DNA of 6,751 bases from Burkholderiales bacterium RIFCSPHIGHO2_12_FULL_61_11 (GCA_001770785.1 MERZ01000152.1:1-6751); one strand, 5' to 3'. Shown: positions 1-6,376, numbered from the stretch's first letter. Notes: a model not told the origin generated them from the letters alone. Translations and numbers: made by a program.

Positions 1-182
1 GTATAGGCTGCGGCATTAACAAGCACATCCGGGCGATGGTCGCGAAGCGCGCCTACAATCGCGTCATCGTCCGTGATGTCGAGACCACCATGGTCAAGAG
101 GAATGATCCGCATGTCCCGCCGCTCCAGCGATTGAAGCGCGCAGCCTAATTGGCCACCCGCGCCGGTGACGAGCAACCTCAT
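1..182 (-). CDS. rfbD: dTDP-4-dehydrorhamnose reductase, N-terminal part (cut by the window edge)
   Basis: Last enzyme of dTDP-L-rhamnose synthesis: NAD(P)H-dependent reduction of dTDP-4-dehydro-L-rhamnose in the cytoplasm. Only the first 60 residues are inside the window. They start [13 protein letters not shown], the glycine-rich Rossmann nucleotide-binding loop (residues 6-13), and continue through LDITD (about residue 40) to VLVNAAAY, the usual strand and loop of extended short-chain dehydrogenases of the RmlD type. The start ATG (180-182) overlaps the TGA stop of rfbC (179-181), which suggests translational coupling. The rest, including the YxxxK catalytic pair, lies beyond position 1. 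The assignment rests on the motif and on its place as fourth gene of an rfbBACD set. The only serious alternative, another SDR sugar epimerase, fits the context less well. Confidence 0.93.
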   Translation of the reverse strand, partial: MRLLVTGAGGQLGCALQSLERRDMRIIPLDHGGLDITDDDAIVGALRDHRPDVLVNAAAY

Positions 183-745
183 CGCTCAGCCACACTGCGG
201 GCCGCAGCCAGCGCAAACTCGGAATCCCGCAGAAAAGGTGCGTCAGCGTCCGTTGGTGCAAGAATAGGATTTCGAATGGGCCATTCGATCGCAATGTCCG
301 GATCATCCCAACGGATCGATCGCTGGGCGCTGGCGATATATTTGGTGGTGCACTTGTAGCAGAGCGTAGCGGGCTCCGAGAGAACACAAAATCCGTGAGC
401 AAAACCGGGCGGAATCCAAATCTGGCGATGATCCACTTCTGAAATGGTCGTCCCAAACCATCGCCCGAAATGTGCAGAGTCAGGGCGGATGTCCACGGCC
501 ACGTCGAAGACGGATCCTCCAAGTACGTAGACAAGTTTCCCCTGCGGTTCGATCACTTGGACATGGAGGCCACGCAGAACCCGGTTTCGTGAGGCCGAGA
601 CGCTATCCTGACTGAACGGTCCCGAGATGCCGATATCGGCATAGCGCTGGTCCTGCCAAATCTCCTGGAAAAAACCCCGCTTATCGGCATGAACAATCGG
701 CTCGATGACGAGAACACCGGGCAGAGACGTTTCGATGACGTTCAC
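179..745 (-). CDS. rfbC: dTDP-4-dehydrorhamnose 3,5-epimerase
   Basis: RmlC epimerises C3 and C5 of dTDP-4-dehydro-6-deoxy-D-glucose to give the L-rhamnose configuration. The protein has 188 residues, normal for this cupin family. Visible landmarks are the N-terminal RGFFQEIW (23-30), RGLH (58-61) with the catalytic His61, the GKLVYV strand with Lys70, DVAVDIR (81-87), [10 protein letters not shown] (110-119) and YKCT with Tyr130, the likely proton donor. Two spots differ from the common form: RGLHVQ instead of RGLHYQ, and QDSVSAS instead of QDNHSRS. Catalytic residues are kept, so it is probably active. The start is GTG (743-745), overlapping the rfbA TGA (742-744); there is no in-frame ATG nearby, and a GAGG lies about 10 bases upstream. 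Its stop overlaps the rfbD start. Confidence 0.96.
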   Translation of the reverse strand: MNVIETSLPGVLVIEPIVHADKRGFFQEIWQDQRYADIGISGPFSQDSVSASRNRVLRGLHVQVIEPQGKLVYVLGGSVFDVAVDIRPDSAHFGRWFGTTISEVDHRQIWIPPGFAHGFCVLSEPATLCYKCTTKYIASAQRSIRWDDPDIAIEWPIRNPILAPTDADAPFLRDSEFALAAARSVAER

Positions 746-1623
746 AGCGGAGAGACCTCGTCGGCGACGGACAAGAGGTAGCGCCCATAATTCGTACGCA
801 GCAACTTGGTCCCCATCTCTCTAACGGCGTCCGCATCGATGTAGCCTTTATGCAGGGCCACCTCTTCTGGGCATCCGACCTTCAATCCCTGCCGCTTCTG
901 CAACGCCGCAATAAACGTGCCGGCGTCTAAGAGGGCATCGTGCGTTCCGGTGTCGAACCAAGCCGTGCCGCGTCCGAGCACATGAACTCGGAGCTGGCCA
1001 CGCTCATGGTAGATGCGGTTGACGTCGGTGATTTCCAGTTCGCCACGGGCCGAGGGTTTCAGGCTCCGGACGATGTCAACGACCTGCGAATCGTAAAAGT
1101 AGAGCCCGGTGATGGCATAGTGCGATTGCGGCTTCTTTGGCTTCTCAACGATCGAGACAACTCGACCTTCCTTGTCAAACTCAACGACGCCATAGCGTTC
1201 AGGGTCGCTCACCGGATAGGCGAAAACGGTCGCGCCTGCTTCCCGGCTCGTGGCAACGCGAGCAAGGTCGCTTCCGAGCGTCATGCCGTGAAAGATATTA
1301 TCGCCCAACACCAGGGCCACCGTATCTTCAGCGATGAAATCTTGGGCAATAAGAAAGCCTTGGGCAATTCCTTCAGGACGGGGCTGAGAGGCGTAGGTCA
1401 GCGAAATACCCCACTGACTGCCGTCGCCGAGCAGCCGCCGGAAGGTCGGCTCATCGCTCGGCGTCGTGATCACCAGCATCTCGCGAATGCCCGCCAGCAT
1501 CAGTGTGGTCAGGGGGTAATAGACCAGCGGTGCGTCGTAGACCGGAAGGAGCTGTTTGGAGATTACGTAGGTAATCGGGTACAGCCGCGTGCCTGAGCCG
1601 CCCGCGAGGATGATCCCCTTCAT
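742..1623 (-). CDS. rfbA: glucose-1-phosphate thymidylyltransferase
   Basis: First enzyme of the pathway: transfers dTMP from dTTP to glucose-1-phosphate, giving dTDP-glucose. The 293 residues match the family length. Seen in order: the signature nucleotide-binding loop [13 protein letters not shown] (6-18), SKQLLPVYD (22-30), YYPL (35-38), the metal-binding LGDNIFHG with Asp108, VEKP (159-162), GELEITD (194-200) and WFDTGT (222-227), which carries the second conserved Asp. A small oddity is DAPLVYYP where most homologues have DKPMIYYP. The gene starts at ATG 1621-1623, 4 bp after the rfbB stop, with an AAGG about 7 bases upstream inside the end of rfbB. Its stop overlaps the rfbC GTG. Product inhibition by dTDP-rhamnose is a known family trait; no regulation is visible here. 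Confidence 0.97.
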   Translation of the reverse strand: MKGIILAGGSGTRLYPITYVISKQLLPVYDAPLVYYPLTTLMLAGIREMLVITTPSDEPTFRRLLGDGSQWGISLTYASQPRPEGIAQGFLIAQDFIAEDTVALVLGDNIFHGMTLGSDLARVATSREAGATVFAYPVSDPERYGVVEFDKEGRVVSIVEKPKKPQSHYAITGLYFYDSQVVDIVRSLKPSARGELEITDVNRIYHERGQLRVHVLGRGTAWFDTGTHDALLDAGTFIAALQKRQGLKVGCPEEVALHKGYIDADAVREMGTKLLRTNYGRYLLSVADEVSPL

Positions 1624-1627
1624 GAGA

Positions 1628-2683
1628 TTACCTTAAGCTCCCAAGCCGCTCACCCGCATAGGCGTTCACTCTGATCGGCTCCCACCAACTCTGGTTGCTG
1701 AGATACCATTCGACGGTCAGGCGCAACCCATCCTCGAGGCAGACGGTCGGACGCCAGCCAAAATCCCGTTCCAGCTTTGTGAAGTCGACGGCATAGCGCT
1801 GGTCGTGACCGGGACGGTCTGCAACGAGCTGCAAAAGATCGGCATGAGGGCGGAAAGGCGAAGTCGGAAGCGCTTCATCGAGGATCGAGCACAGCGTGTG
1901 CGCAAGATCGATATTGGTGCGCTCCTCCGCTCCACCCACATTGTAGGTTTCGCCAGGGCGTCCTTTCGCAAACATCAGCGCCAGGGCTCGTGCATGGTCG
2001 TCGACGTAGAGCCAGTCGCGGATGTTGAGTCCTGCGCCATAAACAGGCAGTGGCTTTCCTTCCGCGGCATTGAGAATGAAGAGCGGAATCAACTTTTCGG
2101 GAAACTGCCTCGGCCCGTAATTGTTGGAACAATTGCTGACGAGAGTCGGCAAACCGTAGGTGTGGTACCAGGCGCGGACGAGATGATCCGACGCGGCCTT
2201 GCTCGCTGAATAAGGCGATCTCGGATCGTAGCGCGTCGCTTCCGTGAATCGGCCGCTGGGCCCAAGGCTCCCATAAACCTCGTCAGTGCTGACATGAAGG
2301 AAGCGGAAGTCATCGCCGCGGTCGCCGCCAAGGCCCTCCCAGTAACCGCGGGCGGCTTCAAGCAGGGTGTAGGTGCCGACGATGTTGGTTTGGATGAAGT
2401 CGGCCGGACCGTCGATCGAACGGTCTACGTGACTTTCGGCGGCAAGGTGTAGGACTCCGTCCGGACGGAAGCCCGCGAATATTTTTTGCATGGCGGCGGC
2501 ATCCGTAATGTCTGCCCGCTTGAAAGAGTGACGCCGATGATGGAGAACGTCGGCTAGAGACGCGAGCTGGCCGGCATAGGTCAGCTTGTCGATTGTGAGA
2601 ACGTCAGCTCCGACGTCCGAAATCAAATAACGCACCACAGCGGAGCCGATAAAACCTGCACCGCCTGTCACAACCACACGCAT
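1628..2683 (-). CDS. rfbB: dTDP-glucose 4,6-dehydratase
   Basis: Converts dTDP-glucose to dTDP-4-dehydro-6-deoxy-glucose using tightly bound NAD+; second step of rhamnose synthesis and first gene of this operon. The 351 residues are the usual size. The Rossmann loop TGGAGFIG sits at 6-13, and the catalytic Thr-Asp-Glu of STDEVYG at 133-135 distinguishes dehydratases from plain epimerases. The YSASK motif gives Tyr158 and Lys162, and [14 protein letters not shown] (187-200) is the substrate-binding stretch. [12 protein letters not shown] near the C-terminus is also typical. The ATG at 2681-2683 is preceded by a GGGGGA about 9 bases upstream. It is divergent from the gene at 3014 across 330 bp. 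All key residues are present, so it should be functional. Confidence 0.97.
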   Translation of the reverse strand: MRVVVTGGAGFIGSAVVRYLISDVGADVLTIDKLTYAGQLASLADVLHHRRHSFKRADITDAAAMQKIFAGFRPDGVLHLAAESHVDRSIDGPADFIQTNIVGTYTLLEAARGYWEGLGGDRGDDFRFLHVSTDEVYGSLGPSGRFTEATRYDPRSPYSASKAASDHLVRAWYHTYGLPTLVSNCSNNYGPRQFPEKLIPLFILNAAEGKPLPVYGAGLNIRDWLYVDDHARALALMFAKGRPGETYNVGGAEERTNIDLAHTLCSILDEALPTSPFRPHADLLQLVADRPGHDQRYAVDFTKLERDFGWRPTVCLEDGLRLTVEWYLSNQSWWEPIRVNAYAGERLGSLR

Positions 2684-3013
2684 CCAAAAACGTCCCCCAT
2701 AGTCTACAAGAACCTAACCGATGAGCGGCATGCGATCAACCGCTTGATGTCGCGTTTCCCCCTATGCAACCGAATGCTCGCGTACCGCGAATTGAAATGC
2801 GCTGACGGCACAATCCGCGTTCGCAAACAGCCGCTCGCGCGCTGCGGAATCCAATTCGGCGCTTGCATTGTCCGTTTGCACAATTTCAGCCAAAAGTGAC
2901 CGACACAACCTATGAGGGCGCCGGCCCCAAAATTCTTAAGCTGATCGGCGCGTCGACGCCAGCCGAGACTATAAGTACGATGGGCGCCGCAGAAACGGGG
3001 GAGGGTTGCTGCC
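2684..3013. other. divergent intergenic region between rfbB and the Cys-rich gene
   Basis: This 330-bp stretch holds no gene I can support; open frames across it look like random translation. It should contain the promoters of both divergent units. Besides the rfb candidate at 2711-2739 there is a short perfect inverted repeat at 2778-2790 (TCGCG, 3-base gap, CGCGA) that could be a protein site or chance. The TATAAG at about 2970 lies some 45 bases before the 3014 start and resembles a -10 box but has no good -35 partner. The GGGGGAGGG run at 2997-3005 is the ribosome binding site of the 3014 gene. Confidence 0.5.
2711..2739 (-). promoter_or_regulatory. possible sigma70-type promoter of the rfb operon
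   Basis: On the minus strand TTGATC (2739-2734) and TAGGTT (2716-2711) are separated by exactly 17 bases and end 27 bases before the rfbB start codon. The -35 matches four of six consensus bases and the -10 three of six. It is only a candidate: alphaproteobacterial promoters are often weakly conserved and a chance match is easy in this stretch. Confidence 0.28.
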
Positions 3014-3342
3014 ATGTCGTTTCGTCCTTTGTTCCGCTTTCTCGCGGTCTGCGGAATTCTTTTGCTCGCGCCGACGGCTGCGTTTGCACAGGAGCTCTAC
3101 TGTCCGGATGGATACCCGATCGATTGCGGCACTGGCAGTTGCTGCCCGGCAGGCAACTATTGCCTGCCCGAGGGCGGCTGCGCGCCGGTTGGGTGGTCAT
3201 CCTGCGGCGGCGGAACGATCGTCCGCCGGGAACCAACATCTACTGCGCGCGCGTTCAGACTTGCTATTCCAACTACGACGGCGCGGCTGCAGACGGATGC
3301 TCATTCGCGGAAACGACCGTCTGCGGCGTGCCGGTCCAGTAG
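3014..3342 (+). pseudogene. small secreted Cys-rich protein, broken by a one-base deletion
   Basis: The ATG follows a GGGGGAGGG ribosome site by 8 bases. The first 25 residues form a clear Sec signal peptide (basic start, hydrophobic LAVCGILLLAPTAA, cleavage at AFA|Q). The mature part is built of Cys-Pro-Gly modules such as CPDGYPIDCGTGSCCPAGNYC. After Thr68-Ile69 the frame slides into unrelated Arg/Ser-rich sequence ending at 3373. In the -1 frame the Cys-rich pattern resumes at once (PPGTNIYCARVQTCY...CGVPVQ) and ends in TAG at 3340-3342. Adding one T between 3220 and 3221 makes a TGT codon and joins both halves into 109 residues with 12 mature cysteines. No slippery heptamer is visible there, so mutation or sequencing error is more likely than programmed frameshifting. 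Function unknown; probably a disulfide-rich extracytoplasmic protein. Confidence 0.72.
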
Positions 3343-3369
3343 CGCCGGACAGCGATCGACGGAGTCGCG

Positions 3370-3480
3370 GTGAAGGGCGCCCCGGCGTTCGACCGGGTGA
3401 CGGTTTTCGGCGGCGTCACGATCGACCGGATCGCGCAGACCGCGGCCTCGCCGGTCCTCGGCGCGTCCAATCCCGGTTAA
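3370..3480 (+). pseudogene. PfkB-family sugar kinase, N-terminal stub only
   Basis: A GTG at 3370 with a GGAG 5 bases upstream (3361-3364) opens 36 codons ending TAA at 3478-3480. The translation FDRVTVFGGVTIDRIAQT, then SPVLGASNPG, matches the start of PfkB/ribokinase-family carbohydrate kinases. There a first strand ends in a GG-x-xxD substrate-binding turn and is followed by a G-x-SNPG segment. A whole family member has about 300 residues, so roughly 90% is missing: no second glycine motif or C-terminal DTxGAGD motif is seen in any frame downstream. The stub breaks off right before the inverted-repeat cluster at 3484-3576, which may mark the junction. It lies 27 bp after the Cys-rich gene on the same strand. 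The family call comes from short motifs and is an inference. Confidence 0.6.
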
Positions 3481-3997
3481 AGAGGCGTCGGCCCGCGCGG
3501 ATTATCCAAGCCGACGCCCCCCTGAAAAGCGACGTAGCAAAAAAACTTGCGTCGCCTTGTTCGCCTGCGCGTCGGCATTACATAACCGCCTTTCCCTCTG
3601 TAGCGCCTGCCACGACCAGCGCGCTTCCGGGCCAGGAGGACGGCGAGTAAATAACCCCCCTCGACCCGCCGGTCGTGTTTGCGATTTTGGATCGAAGCGA
3701 GGGCTAAGCACTTCCGCAGCACCCGCGGCGTTAGAATCTCTACTTTTTCCGCCGAGCAAGCCGCGCCTTTTCCGCGGCGATGCCGGGGGCCAACAGCTAC
3801 CGAACCGGGGACCCGGATTGGAGTGGGCCCCTTGGCTCAAGTCGCCACCTGATCCATCAGGCCTCACCAAGCATCGGCGATAGCTCCATCCTCATCGTCA
3901 AAAACGAAGCACCTTCATCGCCGGCGAGAATGTACTGTTCGACGGCATTCGATCGCAGCCGGAGTTCCTCCGATCGGCGCGGGGCAGATCGCCATCG
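3481..3997. other. 517-bp stretch without a recognisable gene
   Basis: After the PfkB stub no frame on either strand gives a protein I recognise, and none combines a good ribosome site with a credible N-terminus. The first 96 bases hold the hairpin cluster. A short stem CCGCG (3761-3765) / CGCGG (3773-3777) and another around 3960-3975 (CGGAG, TTC, CTCCG) are the only other structures. The second lies just beyond the 3' end of the minus-strand gene at 3998 but has no T-run. The plus frame has a short coding-like phrase at about 3884-3906 (SSILIVKNEAP) that recalls the first strand of a response-regulator receiver domain, but nothing downstream supports it. Most likely decayed coding DNA. Confidence 0.5.
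3484..3576. repeat. cluster of small inverted repeats (hairpins)
   Basis: GGCGTCGGC (3484-3492) pairs perfectly with GCCGACGCC (3510-3518) around a 17-base loop. GCGACG (3529-3534) pairs with CGTCGC (3550-3555) around an A-rich loop. A third copy of GCGTCGGC stands at 3569-3576 and could pair with 3510-3517 instead. Read on the minus strand, the second stem is followed by TTTTC, so it could act as a weak intrinsic terminator in that direction. Neither stem has a T-run on the plus strand. REP-like repeat, recombination scar or weak terminator are all possible. Confidence 0.5.
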
Positions 3998-4564
3998 TCA
4001 CTGAGCTGCGAACGTGTAGCTCTCACCTGGTTGAAGGTTCACGGATTCTGCCGCGACGACCAATTCGCCGCTGCGAGCAATAACTAAATGGAAGCCTGAT
4101 GACGTCTGCGACGTGCAAAACAGGTTCATGAGCGCCCGGCACTGCTGCTGATTATCGATGTAGAGGTCGAGCGTCTGCCCAGTGCGGTTTTCCATCGTCA
4201 CCTGGGCGCTACCTTGGGGTAGCGCCGAACTCGCCTCGGCTGCGAACTGAACCAAGCTGTCTTGCCAGGCGACAATGCGATTATTGTAGTCGTCGAGGCA
4301 GGTGTCAGCGCATTGCCCGCTATCGACTTGCCCAGCCAGACTCCACAGGTTCTGCTGCTCAGCGGCCAAAGCCTCGAAGCGCTGCGCGAAGCCGGCCTTC
4401 ACATCACCGGGGGCCGATGAAGAAGCCACCTGTTCACCAATCGCCTGGGCCTGCAGAAAAAGCGGATTCTGCTGCTGTGCGGTCGCTGACGCTGGCTGGT
4501 GAGCATTGGCCAGCGTCCACAACAATCCAAGCACGACCGCGATTGCCGTGGCACGAACACGCAT
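3998..4564 (-). CDS. exported protein of unknown function with a C-terminal beta-rich domain
   Basis: I do not recognise this 188-residue protein. The start chosen is ATG 4562-4564, because a strong GGAGGG (4570-4575) lies 6 bases upstream and the next residues form a Sec signal peptide (MRVRATAIAVVLGLLWTLANA|HQ). An ATG 30 codons further upstream is open but would bury that signal. Residues about 30-110 are Gln/Ala-rich and look helical, with one Cys pair (QCADTC). Residues about 120-188 look like a small beta-sandwich: VTMENRTGQTLDLYIDNQQQC, two more Cys (QQQC...LFC), and a final LQPGESYTFAAQ. This pattern (short strands, N-x-TG, a Cys pair, PGESY near the end) suggests a periplasmic carbohydrate- or protein-binding fold, but that is only inference. 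It stands alone and is divergent from the eight-cysteine fragment. Confidence 0.82.
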   Translation of the reverse strand: MRVRATAIAVVLGLLWTLANAHQPASATAQQQNPLFLQAQAIGEQVASSSAPGDVKAGFAQRFEALAAEQQNLWSLAGQVDSGQCADTCLDDYNNRIVAWQDSLVQFAAEASSALPQGSAQVTMENRTGQTLDLYIDNQQQCRALMNLFCTSQTSSGFHLVIARSGELVVAAESVNLQPGESYTFAAQ

Positions 4565-4569
4565 CTTCA

Positions 4570-4575
4570 CCCTCC
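4570..4575 (-). promoter_or_regulatory. ribosome binding site that fixes the start at 4564
   Basis: GGAGGG on the minus strand, 6 bases (counted from GGAGG) before the ATG at 4564-4562. It decides between this start and the open upstream ATG at 4654. Just beyond it in the leader are an imperfectly understood inverted repeat (GCGCA 4578-4582 / TGCGC 4588-4592) and the palindrome CGCATGCG (4590-4597), possible operator sites but equally possible by chance. Confidence 0.7.
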
Positions 4576-4730
4576 AAGCGCAAAGTGTGCGCATGCGTTT
4601 GTCGACTGGAGAGAAAGTCTCTATTTTGAAATATGACATATGCTTAGCCACCACTTCTCGGATTGGGCCAGGGGAAAATACTGCAAAAACGCTTGGGTCT
4701 TTTTCTTTGCGCTGTCAGCAAGTTCTGTAG

Positions 4731-5012
4731 CTTTGGGCAGACGGCACTCGCCCGGTTCTCCAGCTGTCGCCTCCGACGCTTGAGCCAAGCATTCCCACAT
4801 TGGTCAAGCCCACTGGGCAAGACAAGCCCTGTGTTATCAGCGGGTGCAGCAGGCAGGTGTGTTCCGATGCTCATGTCACCACAATCTGCCTGTGGCGTGA
4901 TGAATATGAATGCTATGCCACGGCGAGCTGTGAGCGCATCTCGGGCCAATGCGGCTGGAAAATGACCCCGGAGTTGCAAGCCTGCATTGAACAGCGCGCG
5001 GAGACGCGGTGA
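4731..5012 (+). pseudogene. eight-cysteine-cluster domain, N-terminus apparently frameshifted
   Basis: The frame is open from 4731 to TGA 5010-5012. From about 4827 it encodes CVISGCSRQVC, then single Cys residues in TTICLWRDEYEC, ATASCERISGQCGW and LQACIEQ: eight in all. Their spacing fits the eight-cysteine-cluster domain found in small exported bacterial proteins of unknown role. The domain itself is complete. The only ordinary start in this frame is TTG at 4800-4802, without a ribosome site, and it would give a 70-residue protein lacking a signal peptide. A signal-like stretch does lie upstream, but in other frames: frame of 4663 (KRLGLFLCAV) and frame of 4682 (FFFALSASSVALG). They follow an AGGGGA at 4670-4675. 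This fits an ancestral secreted gene broken by two small indels, one perhaps in the T-run near 4699. An intact 70-residue gene is the alternative. Confidence 0.62.
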
Positions 5013-5517
5013 CTCCAAAGTAAGGGCTCATCATCTCATAACGTCGAACATCGCGACTTCAATTGCCTTACCCTTCCCGGTGTCGGTTTCCAGAGGACAA
5101 CCTCCGGACCGTCCAAAGCAACTCAAGTAGCACGCCGTGAGCGCGGTATTAGGGCGCTTACGCGGGTTCAATCATCGACATTACCTTCAAGAACGAAGGT
5201 GACCATCATATTCAACCGATCGCCTTTAACCGGCATTCACCCGATGATCGGCTTGTTGAGCTGACATTGCCGCCATGGGCGAGCATTGGCAAGCCTGGAC
5301 CTCCGCGGCTGAGGCTGCCGTGCACCAAAGTCGGTGACATCAGCGCGTTCCGCGCCGGGAATGTCGATTTGGTCTCCATCAAGACGCACCTCTCCCGTGG
5401 TTCTTGCTGGAACTCGGGCAGCTGGAGAACTGGGCGAGTGGCGGCCGCCTTGCGCTGATGGTCGTGTTCACGAGAATCTGAGTGACGGTAATTCACATTG
5501 GGACCTGTATCGTGCCC
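5013..5517. other. 505-bp stretch with unassigned coding-like fragments
   Basis: No complete gene is supported. Two overlapping plus-strand segments look more protein-like than their neighbours. The frame open from 5153 to 5458 reads SIIDITFKNEGDHHIQPIAFNRHS, then later VDLVSIKTHL. The frame open from 5338 to 5481 reads PWFLLELGQLENWASGGRLALMVVF before a TGA at 5479. Reading from the first into the second needs a -1 shift near 5380, as in a decayed gene. I do not recognise either piece. GTAAG at 5020 and CTTAC ending at 5161 bracket 142 bp as a weak inverted pair, discussed separately. No tRNA, terminator or convincing promoter was seen. Confidence 0.45.
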
Positions 5518-5689
5518 ATGTCTGGACCTGAGACTTCCGAGCGGTTCGTGATCACGGCCGACACGCGTCGGCGATGGTCGGCGAAGCTCAACGGGCTTGA
5601 TCCACAGATGCGGCTGCGCGAGGTTCTCGCTTGGATCGCCGACTATCCGGTCAATCCGCGTCGGCGCGCTGCTGCCGTGGAACTGGAGG
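5518..5689 (+). mobile_element. internally deleted IS66-family relic (TnpA start joined to TnpC end)
   Basis: From ATG 5518 the frame encodes SERFVITADTRRRWSA, which resembles the first residues of IS66 accessory protein TnpA (a VIT...RRRRWS motif ahead of the helix-turn-helix). It then passes straight into AKLNGLDPQ, followed by [14 protein letters not shown] (from 5581), which matches the very C-terminal part of the IS66 transposase TnpC. That part normally ends in LLPWNW. LLPWNW is indeed present at 5669-5686, but one frame over. Removing one of the C bases at 5656-5657 would restore [11 protein letters not shown]. All of tnpB and nearly all of tnpA and tnpC (about 2 kb) are absent. As it stands the frame gives a 66-residue chimera ending at 5718. 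No paired IS66 terminal repeats were found. The TnpC match is firmer than the TnpA match. Confidence 0.68.
5685..5689 (+). promoter_or_regulatory. ribosome binding site of the yecA-like gene, inside the IS66 relic
   Basis: GGAGG 4 bases before the ATG at 5694. The first two bases belong to the last Trp codon of the IS66 LLPWNW remnant, so the present translation signal is at least partly made of transposon sequence. Confidence 0.6.
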
Positions 5690-5693
5690 CCGC

Positions 5694-6368
5694 ATGCAGA
5701 GTATTCCACGAGATCTGAAGCAGCTTGAGAAAGAGCTCGCCGGTCTACCGGACGACTGCGAGCCGATGCTCATCAGCGAGGTCGACGGCTTCATCGCAGG
5801 AATCCTGGTGTGCCCCGACCTGATCATGCCCGGCGAATGGCTGCCCATGGTGTGGGGCGGCGGGGATGATGACGCAGCGCCTGTCTTCGAGAGCGCCAAG
5901 CATGTGGAGAAGCTCGTCGGGCTGGTCATGGCGCACTACAACGCCACCGCCAACGATCTGCAGCGCGGCCACTTTGCTCCGGTGTTCGATGTCGACACGC
6001 GACACGACGAGGTTGTTTGGGAACTCTGGATCGATGGCTTCGAAACGGCCATGCGGCTTCGCCCGCAAAGCTGGGCGGAGATCGTCGACGGCGACGAGGA
6101 GGCGCACACCGCATTGGCCGGCCTCATCACCCTCGCCGAGATCAACCGCGGCGACAGCGGCCTCCCGGAAGCCAAAGCCCGCGATCTTGCCGACAAGGCC
6201 CCCGATCTCATTCCTCACTGGGTTGCGACCCTCAACGCCTGGAAGATCAGACAGCACCTCGGCAGCCAGCCGCAATCGCCGGCGCCGCACTTCGGAAAAG
6301 TCGGCCGCAACGATCCATGCCCTTGCGGCTCCGGCAAGAAATACAAGAAGTGCTGCGGCCTCAACTGA
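5694..6368 (+). CDS. YecA/UPF0149-type protein with C-terminal SEC-C zinc motif
   Basis: A 224-residue protein with the UPF0149 (YgfB/YecA) body followed by a SEC-C tail. The N-terminal half shows the family signature [27 protein letters not shown] (25-51), with [12 protein letters not shown] further on. The last residues are [18 protein letters not shown], with Cys209, Cys211, Cys220 and Cys221 as zinc ligands, the same motif as at the SecA C-terminus. E. coli YecA has been linked to ribosomes and nascent chains; a role in protein quality control here is inference. ATG 5694 is preferred over an in-frame upstream TTG at 5631, because a GGAGG sits 4 bases ahead and homologues begin near here. 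It overlaps the IS66-derived frame (ending 5718) by 25 bases. All zinc ligands are kept, so it appears intact. Confidence 0.9.
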   Translation: MQSIPRDLKQLEKELAGLPDDCEPMLISEVDGFIAGILVCPDLIMPGEWLPMVWGGGDDDAAPVFESAKHVEKLVGLVMAHYNATANDLQRGHFAPVFDVDTRHDEVVWELWIDGFETAMRLRPQSWAEIVDGDEEAHTALAGLITLAEINRGDSGLPEAKARDLADKAPDLIPHWVATLNAWKIRQHLGSQPQSPAPHFGKVGRNDPCPCGSGKKYKKCCGLN

Positions 6369-6376
6369 CCGTCATA

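Noticed and set aside
940..1596. 218-codon plus-strand frame
   Set aside because: Antisense shadow of rfbA, which has all catalytic motifs on the minus strand.
2704..3015. 103-codon open frame on the minus strand between rfbB and the Cys-rich gene
   Set aside because: No signature, Arg-rich random composition, covers the region where both divergent promoters must lie, and its start overlaps the ribosome site of the 3014 gene.
3208..3224. Programmed -1 frameshifting in the Cys-rich gene
   Set aside because: The direction would fit, but there is no X-XXY-YYZ slippery site and no convincing downstream stem; restoring one T explains both the frame and the missing cysteine better.
3502..3883. 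Long open frames on both strands (3502-3870 minus, 3557-3883 plus)
   Set aside because: Typical GC-rich shadow pair: Arg/Pro/Gly-rich, no ribosome site, no recognisable motif.
3884..3991. Response-regulator receiver start (SSILIVKNEAP)
   Set aside because: Only one short strand resembles the family; the conserved acidic pair and the phospho-Asp region are not found in any frame downstream.
4611..4630. AGAGA-AAG-TCTCT followed by ATTTT as an intrinsic terminator
   Set aside because: Only a 5-bp AT-rich stem, short T-run, and no plus-strand gene ends there; it lies in the leader of a minus-strand gene.
5154..5161. GCGCTTAC as an end of the IS66 relic at 5518
   Set aside because: Its orientation is that of a right end, yet it lies to the left of the relic; it cannot be its left terminus.
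5212..5709. 165-codon minus-strand frame opposite the IS66 relic
   Set aside because: It runs antisense to sequence with clear IS66 TnpC text on the plus strand; its own translation shows no domain.
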